A DNA stretch of 64,000 nucleotides from Salegentibacter sp. Hel_I_6. Its GTDB lineage: Bacteria > Bacteroidota > Bacteroidia > Flavobacteriales > Flavobacteriaceae. Under the pieces are notes generated by a model. That model made no database searches. It was not told the DNA's origin and saw nothing but the letters and a program-made list of their open reading frames with translations. The stretch covers positions 1,302,001 through 1,366,000 of the forward strand of contig NZ_JQNQ01000001.1 of assembly GCF_000745315.1 (NCBI RefSeq). Reading direction: 5' to 3'. Shown piece by piece: positions 45,504-54,960 of this stretch (positions within the stretch are counted from its first letter, which is position 1; each line of letters opens with the position of its first letter). A program made the translations under genes and the position numbers.

Positions 45504-47645
45504 TTAGTCCTTCACTTTTGCAAGCTTATCTTCCCTAACAGTATTCTTTCTCATATCAGAAAGTACGTGAATAGCTTCTTCCACATAAACATCTTTACTA
45601 AGATTAGTATGCCAACGATCTCTCTTTTCTTTTAAAATAGTATCGTTTTCAAACATCTCTTCTTCAAAAGGTAAAGAGGTAAACGTTAGATTGGTCTTAT
45701 AGTTTTTAATTGAATCAAAACTCTTTGCTACTTCCTGATTTTTTTCTGCGGCTGCAGCATACTCCTCAATATTTAAAGAATGTACATTGTTATCACTTTG
45801 GTCTTTAATCCACCTAGCGTGTTTCTCTATAAGTTTTAATTGCTCATTAGAGTCCATTCTTGCTTTACTTTCAGATATGGTTTTGTCAAAATTTATATTG
45901 CCTTCCCAAACATCGTATTTTGCGGGATCAATTTTATCCCAGGGTAGAGGATTATCCTGATCCTTTTCCCCTATATCTACAAAGCTGTAACGATCTGGTA
46001 CCACAACGTCACTTTTTACACCTTCTAATTGCGTAGAACCTCCATTTACACGGTAGAATTTCTGCGTAGTTAGTTTAAGAGCTCCTACATCGCCAAACTC
46101 ATTACTGCTCCCTCTTAACCATCTATTTAAATCAATCACATTCTGAACTGTTCCCTTACCATAGGTTTGTTTACTACCAATGATAATAGCTCTTTTATAA
46201 TCCTGCATTGCAGCTGCAAGAATTTCTGAAGCAGAAGCCGAAAGTTCATTTACCAAAATCACTAGCGGGCCATCCCAAAGCACAGAAGGATCTTCATCTG
46301 AAAGAACATCTTTTTTCTGCCCATTAGATTTCACCTGAACAATTGGTCCTTCTTCGATAAAAAGACCGGCAATATCCACTACAGTTTTTAAAGAACCTCC
46401 ACCGTTATTTCTAAGATCCAGCACAAGCCCGTCCATATCTCTTTCCTTTAGACGAATAATATCTTTTTTAATATCTGAAGCCGCATTACGCTCGTCATAA
46501 TCTTCCATATTAAAATAGAATTTAGGTAGATTTATTACCCCAAAATTCTTTCCTTCTTTTTCAACCATAGCGGTTTTAGCGTAGGTTTCTTCAATCTCCA
46601 CAATGTCTCTAATCAAAGTAACTTCTTCGATATTACCCATCAATTTCTTACGGACAGTTAAAATAACTTTAGAATCTTTTGGTCCCTTTATTAAATCTAC
46701 TGCATCTTCCAGGCGCATTCCAACAATACTAACAGGTTCCTCTTCATCTCCCTGCTGAACTTTTAAAATCTCATCACCTTCAGATAACTCGTCACTTCTC
46801 CAGGCAGGTCCACCAGAAATTACTTCAGTTATAGTAATATTGTCACTCTTTTTTTGAAGTCTGGCGCCAATTCCTTCTAATTTCCCAGACATAGCAATAT
46901 CGAATCTATCTTTATCCTGTGGAGCAAAATAGAACGTGTGAGGATCAAATGCTTCTACAATAGAATTCAAATACACTGAAAAGTAGTCTTTACGATCAAG
47001 GTCATCAGTAAAATCATAATACTCATCTAACGAATTTAATGTTACCTCACGGGATTCTTTCTCCAGCTCTTCGTCTGATTTCATTTCATAATCTGCATCT
47101 TCTTCCTTCTTTCTAAGCTCATCTTCTTTTTTATCGTGAAATGTAATAAGCGTAGAAAATTTAAGCTGTTTTCTCCATCTTTCTTTCAGCTCTTTTTTTG
47201 ATTTAACGTATTCGGCTTTAGAAAAATCGGTATTGATATCTTCATTTTCAGAAAAATCAAAAGGAGTTGTCAATATTTCCTTATAAATATCACGCGCTTC
47301 ATCAGAGCGTTTTAAAAGTCTATTGTAGGTAAGATCAAAAAAATCAATTTCTTTATTTTTTATTTGATCATCTATTTGGTCTCTGTATTTACCGAATTCT
47401 TTGATATCACTCGCGTAGAAAAATCGCTTAGAACCATCTAAACCATCTAAATATTTATCATATACCCCTTCAGAAAATTCATCGTTTATCTCTTTGGCAT
47501 CGTAATGTCCTTCATTTAAAACATAGGTAATAAGATCTATAAGAAGTTTATCTTTATTCGGGTCGTCGAAGTTTTTTGTGGTAAAACTACAAGAGGTGGC
47601 AGCCATTAAAAGCATTACCACCAAGATTTTTAAATTCCTTTTCAT
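45504..47645 (-). CDS. carboxy-terminal processing peptidase (Prc/Tsp, S41)
   Basis: A 713-residue lipoprotein protease. The start at 47645 (MKRNLKILV) gives a signal peptide with lipobox ATSC; upstream in-frame Met codons extend it without adding a better signal. Order: helical N-terminal domain, PDZ (about 245-330, GIGARLQKKSDNITITEV), then S41 domain with the nucleophile in LSASASEILAA and the general base Lys in KQTYGKGTVQNV, and a DUF3340-type C-terminal region. It degrades or trims periplasmic proteins from their C-termini. It is divergent from surE. Confidence 0.94.
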   Translation of the reverse strand: MKRNLKILVVMLLMAATSCSFTTKNFDDPNKDKLLIDLITYVLNEGHYDAKEINDEFSEGVYDKYLDGLDGSKRFFYASDIKEFGKYRDQIDDQIKNKEIDFFDLTYNRLLKRSDEARDIYKEILTTPFDFSENEDINTDFSKAEYVKSKKELKERWRKQLKFSTLITFHDKKEDELRKKEEDADYEMKSDEELEKESREVTLNSLDEYYDFTDDLDRKDYFSVYLNSIVEAFDPHTFYFAPQDKDRFDIAMSGKLEGIGARLQKKSDNITITEVISGGPAWRSDELSEGDEILKVQQGDEEEPVSIVGMRLEDAVDLIKGPKDSKVILTVRKKLMGNIEEVTLIRDIVEIEETYAKTAMVEKEGKNFGVINLPKFYFNMEDYDERNAASDIKKDIIRLKERDMDGLVLDLRNNGGGSLKTVVDIAGLFIEEGPIVQVKSNGQKKDVLSDEDPSVLWDGPLVILVNELSASASEILAAAMQDYKRAIIIGSKQTYGKGTVQNVIDLNRWLRGSSNEFGDVGALKLTTQKFYRVNGGSTQLEGVKSDVVVPDRYSFVDIGEKDQDNPLPWDKIDPAKYDVWEGNINFDKTISESKARMDSNEQLKLIEKHARWIKDQSDNNVHSLNIEEYAAAAEKNQEVAKSFDSIKNYKTNLTFTSLPFEEEMFENDTILKEKRDRWHTNLSKDVYVEEAIHVLSDMRKNTVREDKLAKVKD

Positions 47646-47791
47646 AAATAGCATAAATTTCATCATTAACAGCTCTCCAAAATACATTAAAAATTGTGCC
47701 AATAAAGCTAACAGGTAATAATAATTTGTTAAACTACTAAGATAAGGTTTCTAAGGGAAATTACTATTTTAGCTTGTGTAAAAAATAGGCT

Positions 47792-48574
47792 ATGACGAAG
47801 AAAAAACCTTTAATATTAGTTACCAATGATGATGGGATTACCGCCCCGGGAATAAGAACTTTAATTGAAGTGATGAAAGAGCTCGGAGATGTTGTGGTAG
47901 TAGCACCAGATAGCCCACAAAGTGGCATGGGCCATGCCATAACTATAAGCGACACACTTTTTTGTGAGCAGGTAACTATTAAAGAGAATTATAAGCATAA
48001 AGAATACAGTTGCTCCGGCACCCCCGCAGATTGTGTGAAAATAGCAACCCAGGAAATACTACATCGCAAGCCAGATCTTTGCGTTAGCGGGATCAATCAT
48101 GGCTCTAATTCATCCATTAACGTAATTTACTCGGGTACTATGAGCGCGGCTGTGGAAGCAGGTGTAGAAGGAATTCCCGCCATAGGATTTTCGTTACTGG
48201 ATTATTCCCTTAATGCCGATTTTGAGCCTTCCCGAAAATATGTAAAAGCAATAACCCGGAATGTGATTAGAAACGGGCTTCCAAAAGGCGTTGTTTTAAA
48301 TGTGAATATCCCTAAACTACCTGCTTCAGAAATTAAAGGAATGAAAATTTGCAGGCAGGCCAATGCACATTGGGAAGAAGAATTTGACAAGAGAACTAAC
48401 CCGCAGGGAAGGGAATATTACTGGCTCACCGGTAAATTTGTAAATAAAGATAAGGGCGAAGATACTGATGAGTGGGCCCTGGAAAAGGGATATGTTTCTG
48501 TAGTTCCTGTGCAATTCGATCTAACTGCACATCACTTTCTAGACGATTTAAATAACTGGGAGCTTAATGATTAA
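47792..48574 (+). CDS. surE: 5'/3'-nucleotidase SurE
   Basis: A 260-residue metal-dependent nucleoside monophosphate phosphatase. The metal site VTNDDGI (Asn12, Asp13, Asp14), SGMGHAIT, the SGTPADCVK segment and GINHGSNSSINVIYSGTMSA are all present. It overlaps the following small membrane protein gene by 8 bases. It heads a plus-strand run ending with comEC. Confidence 0.96.
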   Translation: MTKKKPLILVTNDDGITAPGIRTLIEVMKELGDVVVVAPDSPQSGMGHAITISDTLFCEQVTIKENYKHKEYSCSGTPADCVKIATQEILHRKPDLCVSGINHGSNSSINVIYSGTMSAAVEAGVEGIPAIGFSLLDYSLNADFEPSRKYVKAITRNVIRNGLPKGVVLNVNIPKLPASEIKGMKICRQANAHWEEEFDKRTNPQGREYYWLTGKFVNKDKGEDTDEWALEKGYVSVVPVQFDLTAHHFLDDLNNWELND

Positions 48575-48848
48575 GCAAAACATTTTTATAGGATTTTTAA
48601 CCGGGATTTCAGCCAACATTGGTGGAGTATTCCTTTATATCCTACTTTTTTCTGAAATGGGAATTGATGAAACCCTGGAGCATGCAACGACTGAAGGTTA
48701 TATTGGTAAAATAATTGCCCTGGGAGCCATATTAAACTTTCTGCCATTTTTCGTATTTATTAGAAAAAAACAGGACTATCACGCAAGAGGCGTGCTTCTC
48801 GCCACCATAATTGCTGCGATTGCGATTTTTATCTCTAAAATAGTCTAA
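48567..48848 (+). CDS. small membrane protein of unknown function
   Basis: A 93-residue protein with three likely membrane helices (IGFLTGISANIGGVFLYILLF, IALGAILNFLPFFVFI and LLATIIAAIAIFISKIV); the short basic loop RKKQDYHARG lies before the last one. It overlaps surE by 8 bases, so it is translated from the same mRNA. I do not recognise a family with function; similar small proteins appear between surE and lpxB in flavobacteria, from memory. Confidence 0.8.
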   Translation: MIKQNIFIGFLTGISANIGGVFLYILLFSEMGIDETLEHATTEGYIGKIIALGAILNFLPFFVFIRKKQDYHARGVLLATIIAAIAIFISKIV

Positions 48849-48871
48849 TATGAAACCAGCAGATTACTGGA

Positions 48872-48930
48872 CCCAAAATTAGGAACACAAATAAATGTGA
48901 TTATAAATTTGTGCCTAATTCCAAATTGGG
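48872..48930. repeat. imperfect long palindrome between the small membrane gene and lpxB
   Basis: Left arm CCCAAAATTAGGAACACAAAT (split: 48872-48892) and right arm ATTTGTGCCTAATTCC plus AAATTGGG (48907-48930) are complementary except for a few unpaired bases, with a 14-nt loop. The right arm includes TAAATTTG (48904-48911), a match to the -7 box, 34 nt before lpxB. It may be an attenuator, an operator or a relic repeat. Confidence 0.6.
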
Positions 48931-48945
48931 ATAAAAATTATAAAG

Positions 48946-50061
48946 ATGAAATACTACATAATTGCAGGCGAAGCTTCCGGAGACTTGCACGCATCAAACC
49001 TAATGCGAGCCCTGAAGAAAAGCGATTCCCAGGCTGAATTCCGTTTTTGGGGTGGCGATCTTATGCAGGAGCAAGGTGGCGAAATGGTAAAACATTATCG
49101 CGAATTGGCTTTTATGGGCTTTATAGAGGTTCTTTTCAACCTCAAAACCATTCTTAAGAATATCGCTATTTGCAAAGAAGATATTACTAGATTCAATCCA
49201 GATGCGGTTATTTTTATAGATTATCCCGGCTTCAATTTAAGGATCGCAAAATGGGCAAAAGAAGAAGGCTACCAAACCCACTATTATATTTCCCCTCAAA
49301 TTTGGGCATGGAAAGAGAATAGAATTAAGGCAATTAAACGCGATATAGATCATATGTATGTGATCTTACCTTTTGAAAAAGAATTTTACGAAGAAAAACA
49401 TAATTTTCCCGTTCACTTTGTTGGTCATCCACTTATCGATGCTATTGGTCAAAAAGAGCTTCCCGATCTTCCGGCCATTAAAAAAAAATACCAGTTAGAC
49501 GAAAGGCCTATAATTGCTGTCCTGCCCGGAAGCAGGAAACAGGAAATTTCAAAGATGCTGGAAGTTATGCTAAGCATCACCCCAGAATTCCCCGACTATC
49601 AATTTGTAATTGCAGGCGCACCAAGCCAGGACAAAGAATTTTATGCTCCATTCATCAAGCAGAAGAATATAAAATTGATAATGAACAAAACCTACGATGT
49701 GCTGAGCCTTTCTCACGCTGCAATGGTTACTTCTGGCACAGCTACTTTAGAAACTGCTTTATTTAAAATCCCGGAAGTGGTTTGTTACAAGGGCAGTTAT
49801 ATATCTTACCAAATTGCTCGTAGAATAGTAAACCTTGATTATATTTCTCTCGTAAACCTTATTATGAACCGCGAAGTGGTCAAAGAGCTAATTCAGGACG
49901 ATTTTAATACGAAAACACTCAAAAAAGAGTTTAAGAAGATACTGGAAGATGAAAATCGAACCAGGATTTTTAAAGATTATTTTGAATTGGAGAAAAAACT
50001 TGGTGGGAAAGGTGCCAGTGAAAAAACGGCACAACTAATTATAAATGCAATCAAAGAGTGA
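48946..50061 (+). CDS. lpxB: lipid-A-disaccharide synthase
   Basis: A 371-residue GT19 enzyme that joins UDP-diacylglucosamine to lipid X in lipid A synthesis at the inner membrane. Motifs: YYIIAGEASGDLHASNLM, the FWGGDLMQEQG loop, IDYPGFNLRIAKWAK, YYISPQIWAWKENRIK, and LPGSRKQEISKML with the later TSGTATLETALF. Length is normal. The following NlpC/P60 gene starts 3 bases after its stop. Confidence 0.96.
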   Translation: MKYYIIAGEASGDLHASNLMRALKKSDSQAEFRFWGGDLMQEQGGEMVKHYRELAFMGFIEVLFNLKTILKNIAICKEDITRFNPDAVIFIDYPGFNLRIAKWAKEEGYQTHYYISPQIWAWKENRIKAIKRDIDHMYVILPFEKEFYEEKHNFPVHFVGHPLIDAIGQKELPDLPAIKKKYQLDERPIIAVLPGSRKQEISKMLEVMLSITPEFPDYQFVIAGAPSQDKEFYAPFIKQKNIKLIMNKTYDVLSLSHAAMVTSGTATLETALFKIPEVVCYKGSYISYQIARRIVNLDYISLVNLIMNREVVKELIQDDFNTKTLKKEFKKILEDENRTRIFKDYFELEKKLGGKGASEKTAQLIINAIKE

Positions 50062-50064
50062 TCT

Positions 50065-50613
50065 ATGCAGAAAATTTTTAAAATACTTTTTTTTGGAATT
50101 TTTACAATAAGCCTGGTTTCCTGCGGAAGTTCACGCTCAAAAGTTATTACCACCAAAAAAGAAGACAACAGAACTTATAGCGCTAAAAGACCTGCTACTT
50201 CAGAAAAGTCTGAAATAAATATTTCTGATAAAAAGGTGCATAATATTATTTCAACAGCCAAAAGCTATGAAGGTACTCGCTATAAATATGGAGGCACCAC
50301 CAAAAGGGGTATGGATTGCTCAGGTCTTATTTTCACAGCATTTTCAGAAGAAAATATTCCTATTCCACGAACCTCACGTGCAATGTCTTTAGAGGGGGAA
50401 AGGCTTTATCTAAAACAAGTTACCCCGGGAGATTTATTATTTTTCGAAACCAATAAAAATAGGAAGGTGATTAATCACGTTGGCTTGGTGGTAGAAGTAG
50501 AAAGGGAAGATATTTACTTCATACATTCCTCTACCTCCCGCGGAGTAATTATTTCCTCACTTTCAGAACCTTACTGGACCGGTTCTTTTGTAATGGCTCG
50601 TAGGGTGTTATAA
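50065..50613 (+). CDS. NlpC/P60 (C40) peptidase lipoprotein
   Basis: A 182-residue lipoprotein with lipobox LVSC (Cys20). The C-terminal NlpC/P60 domain has the catalytic Cys85 in MDCSGLIF, His138 in INHVGLV and a third polar residue, His154, in FIHSS. It probably cuts peptidoglycan stem peptides (D-Glu-diaminopimelate bond). It lies 3 bases after lpxB and 51 before comEC. Confidence 0.93.
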   Translation: MQKIFKILFFGIFTISLVSCGSSRSKVITTKKEDNRTYSAKRPATSEKSEINISDKKVHNIISTAKSYEGTRYKYGGTTKRGMDCSGLIFTAFSEENIPIPRTSRAMSLEGERLYLKQVTPGDLLFFETNKNRKVINHVGLVVEVEREDIYFIHSSTSRGVIISSLSEPYWTGSFVMARRVL

Positions 50614-50664
50614 ATTTTAGTATCTTCAAAGTTCATTGCCGCCCCAGAAAATAAATTCAAGGGG

Positions 50665-52713
50665 ATGCAATTTCTGAATTTCACAATAATTAAACTTTCC
50701 ATATTCCTGATCCTGGGAATTATTACAGGTTTCTATTTTGAGATTCCTGCAATTCCATTTTTTATATTTCTAGCTTCCCTTTTTATTGTTTTCTGTTTAG
50801 CTTTCGTAAGGGCACGCCGTCAGCTATTTGACGATGTTTTCTTCGGAATATGCACCTGGAGTTTCATTTTTTGCCTGGGAATTGCTACCGCTTATCTTCA
50901 TCAGCCAAAAAACCAGCCAGGACATTATATTCATTTAGAAAATTCTGAAGCTGAAATCCTACAAATTCGTATAACCGAAAAACTGAAACCTAATCTTTAC
51001 GCACAAACTTATCTCGCCGAGGCGGAAGAAGTGTTTTCTAATAAAAAGTCTACAAGACCAGTTACAGGAAAGATCTTATTGAGTATTTCAAAAGATTCAA
51101 TTAATAAAGAATTGATTGCGGGAATGAAAGTCCTCGTTCCAAATAAACTTACAAATATTGCTGAGCCTTTAAATCCCTATAGATTCAACTATCGTAATTT
51201 CATGCAGCAGCAGCGCGTAGAAATGCAACTACAATTAACTAATACTGAAATCCAGGTATTATCAAGCAAATCAAAAAACATTGTTTCTTATGCTTCGCAT
51301 CTTAGAGAAATAATAATTGAAAAGCTTTCAGAAACTAAAATTGAGAAAGATCAATTAGCCATAATGCAGGCCTTATTATTAGGACAAAGGCAGGACATTT
51401 CAAAAGAGATTTATGATGAATATGCTGCCGCCGGGGCAATTCATATTTTAGCGGTATCCGGACTTCACGTAGGCATTATCCTTCTTATCCTAAACTGGCT
51501 TTTTAAACCTCTTCATTTCTTTAAAAAGGGATTGATACTTAAGACCCTTCTTTTAATATTATTAATGTGGGGATTTGCAATTTTAGCCGGGCTCTCCCCT
51601 TCCGTGGTTAGAGCTGTGACTATGTTTTCGTTTATTGCAATTGGAATGCAAATGAGAAGAAAAACCAGCGTTCTAAATAGTTTATTTATTTCGCTATTCA
51701 TCTTACTGCTGGTAAATCCTTATTTTATTTTCCAGGTAGGTTTTCAACTAAGTTATCTCGCAGTTTTTGCCATAGTTAGCATTCAGCCTAAATTATTTAA
51801 GCTTTGGAAACCACGATTTAAAATCACAAAATATTTTTGGGGATTAATGAGCGTAAGTCTTGCAGCACAAATTGGAGTTCTGCCTTTAAGTTTATTTTAT
51901 TTTCATCAATTCCCGGGTTTATTCTTTCTTTCAAATCTAGTTGTCTTACCGGTTTTAGGTCTTATTTTAAGCCTTGGAATTCTTATTATTATACTCGCTT
52001 TGCTAAAATTACTACCCGATATTCTAGCTGAAACTTATGGAAATCTTATCGGGGTAATGAATCAATTTATAGGTTGGATTGCCGGGAAAGAAGCTTTTGT
52101 TTTTAGCGAAATTTATTTTAATTTCTGGCAAAATATAAGCGCGTATTTACTAATTTTCTTTTTCATACTTCTAATATATAAGCAAAGTTTCAAGAAGCTT
52201 GTTTTCTTTCTCTGCGGAGTGATTTTGTTCCAGGGAAGTATGTTTTTCACCAAAATTCAAAATTCATCTTCTGAAAGTATCGTTTTTCATAAACCAAGAA
52301 AAACTATGATTGGTATTCAAAAAAACCAAAAACTGAATGTCTATCACAATTTAGATGAAGATCTTCAAAAAGAAATTCGGCTAAAAGATTATAAAATTGG
52401 AAAGAATATAAATCAAATTGAAGAAAATCAAATTCCGAATATTTTAGCTTTTTCTAAAACGCATATTTTAATTGTTGATAGCAGTGCGATTTATGAACTG
52501 GGTGATCTCAATCCAAATGTGGTATTACTTTGCAATTCGCCCAAAGTTAATTTAGAACGTCTTATTAAACATTTGGAGCCTAAAATAATTATCGCTGACG
52601 GCAGTAATTATCATAGTTATGTTGATAGATGGAGAATAACCGCCGAAAAACAAAAAACCCGTTTTCACCATACGGGCAAAAACGGGGCTTTTCGCATCTC
52701 AACTGAACCTTAG
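50665..52713 (+). CDS. comEC: ComEC/Rec2-type membrane protein
   Basis: A 682-residue multi-helix protein. An N-terminal DUF4131-like region precedes the Competence domain with AAAGAIHILAVSGLHVGIIL and LSPSVVRAVTMFSFIAIG. The C-terminal 150 residues are soluble but lack a recognisable metallo-beta-lactamase HxHxDH motif, as in many Bacteroidota homologues. ComEC forms the channel for single-stranded DNA uptake. Its last codons contain a terminator for the convergent thioredoxin gene. Confidence 0.88.
   Translation: MQFLNFTIIKLSIFLILGIITGFYFEIPAIPFFIFLASLFIVFCLAFVRARRQLFDDVFFGICTWSFIFCLGIATAYLHQPKNQPGHYIHLENSEAEILQIRITEKLKPNLYAQTYLAEAEEVFSNKKSTRPVTGKILLSISKDSINKELIAGMKVLVPNKLTNIAEPLNPYRFNYRNFMQQQRVEMQLQLTNTEIQVLSSKSKNIVSYASHLREIIIEKLSETKIEKDQLAIMQALLLGQRQDISKEIYDEYAAAGAIHILAVSGLHVGIILLILNWLFKPLHFFKKGLILKTLLLILLMWGFAILAGLSPSVVRAVTMFSFIAIGMQMRRKTSVLNSLFISLFILLLVNPYFIFQVGFQLSYLAVFAIVSIQPKLFKLWKPRFKITKYFWGLMSVSLAAQIGVLPLSLFYFHQFPGLFFLSNLVVLPVLGLILSLGILIIILALLKLLPDILAETYGNLIGVMNQFIGWIAGKEAFVFSEIYFNFWQNISAYLLIFFFILLIYKQSFKKLVFFLCGVILFQGSMFFTKIQNSSSESIVFHKPRKTMIGIQKNQKLNVYHNLDEDLQKEIRLKDYKIGKNINQIEENQIPNILAFSKTHILIVDSSAIYELGDLNPNVVLLCNSPKVNLERLIKHLEPKIIIADGSNYHSYVDRWRITAEKQKTRFHHTGKNGAFRISTEP
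52651..52688 (-). terminator. rho-independent terminator inside the comEC 3' end
   Basis: On the minus strand CCCGTTTT...AAAACGGG followed by TTTTTT: an 8-bp stem with a 13-nt loop and a T run. It ends the thioredoxin transcript about 75 bases beyond its stop, within the coding sequence of convergent comEC. Confidence 0.75.
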
Positions 52714-52762
52714 GCTCACTATCAACTAACACTTAAATCTTACTCGATAATCAAGTTATATT

Positions 52763-53299
52763 CTATTCGAAAGTGCCTTCAAAATTTTCCTGGTATTCTG
52801 CGAAAGCGTCCTTTGTCGTCATTTTTTTATACTCATCTTTGGCAAAAAGCTTTAGGTAAAGTTCTAACTGCTTTGGTGTTCTGTAACCGGGAATTGGCGC
52901 AAGTAATTTAGCTTCTTCATCGAAGAAAACAAGACTGGGATAACCTGTGATTTTTAAGGCTTTTGCCAATTGGTGAGACGAGTTTCTACCTTTTTTTTCC
53001 GGATCATATTGAGGGTTTTTAAACACCTGCCCTTTAAAATCAATTTCTTCGGGACCTTCAGCATTAAACTTTACCGGATAATAATTTTCGTTTACAAATT
53101 CAATTACATCCTTATTGGTAAAGGTGTTTTTATCAAGCATCTTACAGGGGCCGCACCAAACGGTATAAGCATCCATAAAGATCTTTTTAGGCTCCTTTTC
53201 CTGAGCTGCCAAAGCCTCGTTCATACTCATCCATTTGATCTCCTGGGCTTGTGTATTTATCCCAATAAAAAGAAAAACTATTGTAATTACTCTAATCAT
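52763..53299 (-). CDS. periplasmic thioredoxin-fold protein
   Basis: A 178-residue secreted protein. Signal peptide with cleavage near NTQAQ; active site CGPC (Cys49, Cys52) in YTVWCGPCKMLD; cis-proline region ITGYPSLVFFD. A C-terminal extension of about 45 residues follows the fold. It probably reduces or isomerises disulfides in the periplasm. It lies downstream of the peptide transporter's terminator and has its own terminator inside comEC. Confidence 0.9.
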   Translation of the reverse strand: MIRVITIVFLFIGINTQAQEIKWMSMNEALAAQEKEPKKIFMDAYTVWCGPCKMLDKNTFTNKDVIEFVNENYYPVKFNAEGPEEIDFKGQVFKNPQYDPEKKGRNSSHQLAKALKITGYPSLVFFDEEAKLLAPIPGYRTPKQLELYLKLFAKDEYKKMTTKDAFAEYQENFEGTFE

Positions 53300-53326
53300 A
53301 TATTTCTTTTGAAAAATACTTAAAAC

Positions 53327-53359
53327 AAAAAACGTTCCTAAAATTAAAGAACGTTTTTT
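53327..53359 (-). terminator. rho-independent terminator after the peptide transporter gene
   Basis: AAAAAACGTTC (53327-53337) and GAACGTTTTTT (53349-53359) form a perfect 11-bp stem with a T run on either strand. It closes the S9 peptidase/transporter operon. Confidence 0.9.
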
Positions 53360-53380
53360 GATATTATTACTGATTCCAGA

Positions 53381-54955
53381 TTATTTTCTATCCCTTTCAG
53401 TATCCGCAATTTCGTATTGCTCCTGTTCCAGCATTTCCCGTTCTTCATCTTCTACCCCATGCGTAAGTCGTTTTAAAGGTTTTAGCATTACTAAAACGAT
53501 TACTGCAAAAACAATAGTAAAGATGGTGATTCCTGAAAATATTGCTAAATCCCCTGCATCTGATGCAAATTCACCTAAAATTCCTGCAAGCTTGTTTCCA
53601 AGACCTGTAGCTGCAAAGTAAACTCCCATCATTAAAGAGGCATATTTAACTGGAGCTAATTTGGTTATAAAGGATAGAGCCACTGGGGAAGAACTTAATT
53701 CTCCAATGGTGTGGAATAAATATGCCAGCACCAACCAGTACATTGCGGAAGAACCATTAGCCTCAAACTGAATAGAAGCTGCCGCCATAAATACGAAACC
53801 AAGTCCCATTATAATAACTCCTATAGCCATTTTAAAAATAGATGAAGCCTCTTTACTTTTTAACTTTCTACGCGCCCAGAAATTAGCTACCAGCACTCCA
53901 AAAGAAATTATAAACAATGCATTTAACGACTGAAACCAGGAAGCGGGAACTTCATCTCCAATAAATGGGATCGCAAAAGGTAAAGACCTGTTTGTTTTAT
54001 CTAAAGCATAGATATTCATCAAACCACCAGCCTGCTCAAAAGCACCCCAAAAAACAATTACCAGTATAAAAGATAACAGCATCACTACGTATCTATCTTT
54101 CATCACTTGTGTAGTGAGATCTCTATAAACCATAAGCATCATCGCGATTACAAGGGTTAAAAAGATACAAAGCAAGCCGTAAGAAACAGATTCTGCAAGA
54201 AGCACATAAATAGACCCAATCATTAAAAGTGCAGAAATCACCAATTGCACTGGAGATTTAAATAAATCTGTAAACAGGCCTGTTAGGGAAGCTCCTTCGC
54301 TACGCTCTGCTTTAGATAATAGGTTCCCTACATTAACCAGGTACTTTTGTCCCCATAAATACACTATAAGACCAAACGCCATTGCAATACCTGCAAGGCC
54401 AAACCCCCAGTGCCAGCCTACAAACTCTCCTACGCCACCTACAATAAGGCTGGAAAGAAAAGCCCCAAGATTAATCCCTATGTAAAAAATAGTAAAACCT
54501 TTATCTCGCCTAATATCGCCGGGTTTGTATAACCCTCCGACCATTGTGGAAATATTAGGTTTAAGCATCCCTACACCCACAATAATTAATCCCAGACCAC
54601 TATAAAAAGCCCACATTTCTTCAACAGCCAAAATTCCATGACCTGCAACCAGGATAATTCCTCCCCAGAGCACCGTTTTTTTCTGTCCTAATAATTTATC
54701 TGCTATAATTCCTCCGGGAATGGAAGCTACGTAAACAAGCATCGTATACCAGCCGTAAAGTGCTAATGCTTCCCCCTGGGTCCACCCGAGTCCGGCGTTA
54801 CCGTCTGTAGTAGCACTTACTAAATATAAAACCAGGATAGCACGCATTCCATAATAGGAAAAACGTTCCCACATTTCGGTAAAAAATAAAATATAAAGTC
54901 CTACCGGGTGCCCAAAAAGTTCTTTTTGAGGAACTCTGTTTGTTACTGTTGCCAT
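53381..54955 (-). CDS. POT family proton-dependent peptide transporter
   Basis: A 524-residue MFS protein with about 14 hydrophobic segments. The POT signature appears at EMWERFSYYGMRAILVLYL, with GGIIADKLLGQKKTVLWGG in the first intracellular loop and FTIFYIGINLGAFLSSLIVG further on. It imports di- and tripeptides with protons. It begins 5 bases after the S9 peptidase gene, which would supply dipeptides, so the pair forms a peptide-use operon. Confidence 0.94.
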   Translation of the reverse strand: MATVTNRVPQKELFGHPVGLYILFFTEMWERFSYYGMRAILVLYLVSATTDGNAGLGWTQGEALALYGWYTMLVYVASIPGGIIADKLLGQKKTVLWGGIILVAGHGILAVEEMWAFYSGLGLIIVGVGMLKPNISTMVGGLYKPGDIRRDKGFTIFYIGINLGAFLSSLIVGGVGEFVGWHWGFGLAGIAMAFGLIVYLWGQKYLVNVGNLLSKAERSEGASLTGLFTDLFKSPVQLVISALLMIGSIYVLLAESVSYGLLCIFLTLVIAMMLMVYRDLTTQVMKDRYVVMLLSFILVIVFWGAFEQAGGLMNIYALDKTNRSLPFAIPFIGDEVPASWFQSLNALFIISFGVLVANFWARRKLKSKEASSIFKMAIGVIIMGLGFVFMAAASIQFEANGSSAMYWLVLAYLFHTIGELSSSPVALSFITKLAPVKYASLMMGVYFAATGLGNKLAGILGEFASDAGDLAIFSGITIFTIVFAVIVLVMLKPLKRLTHGVEDEEREMLEQEQYEIADTERDRK

Positions 54956-54960
54956 TTAGA

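Noticed and set aside
50665..52713. Truncated comEC because no metallo-beta-lactamase motif is seen
   Set aside because: Bacteroidota homologues of about 650-700 residues normally lack this motif, and the frame ends next to a proper neighbour.
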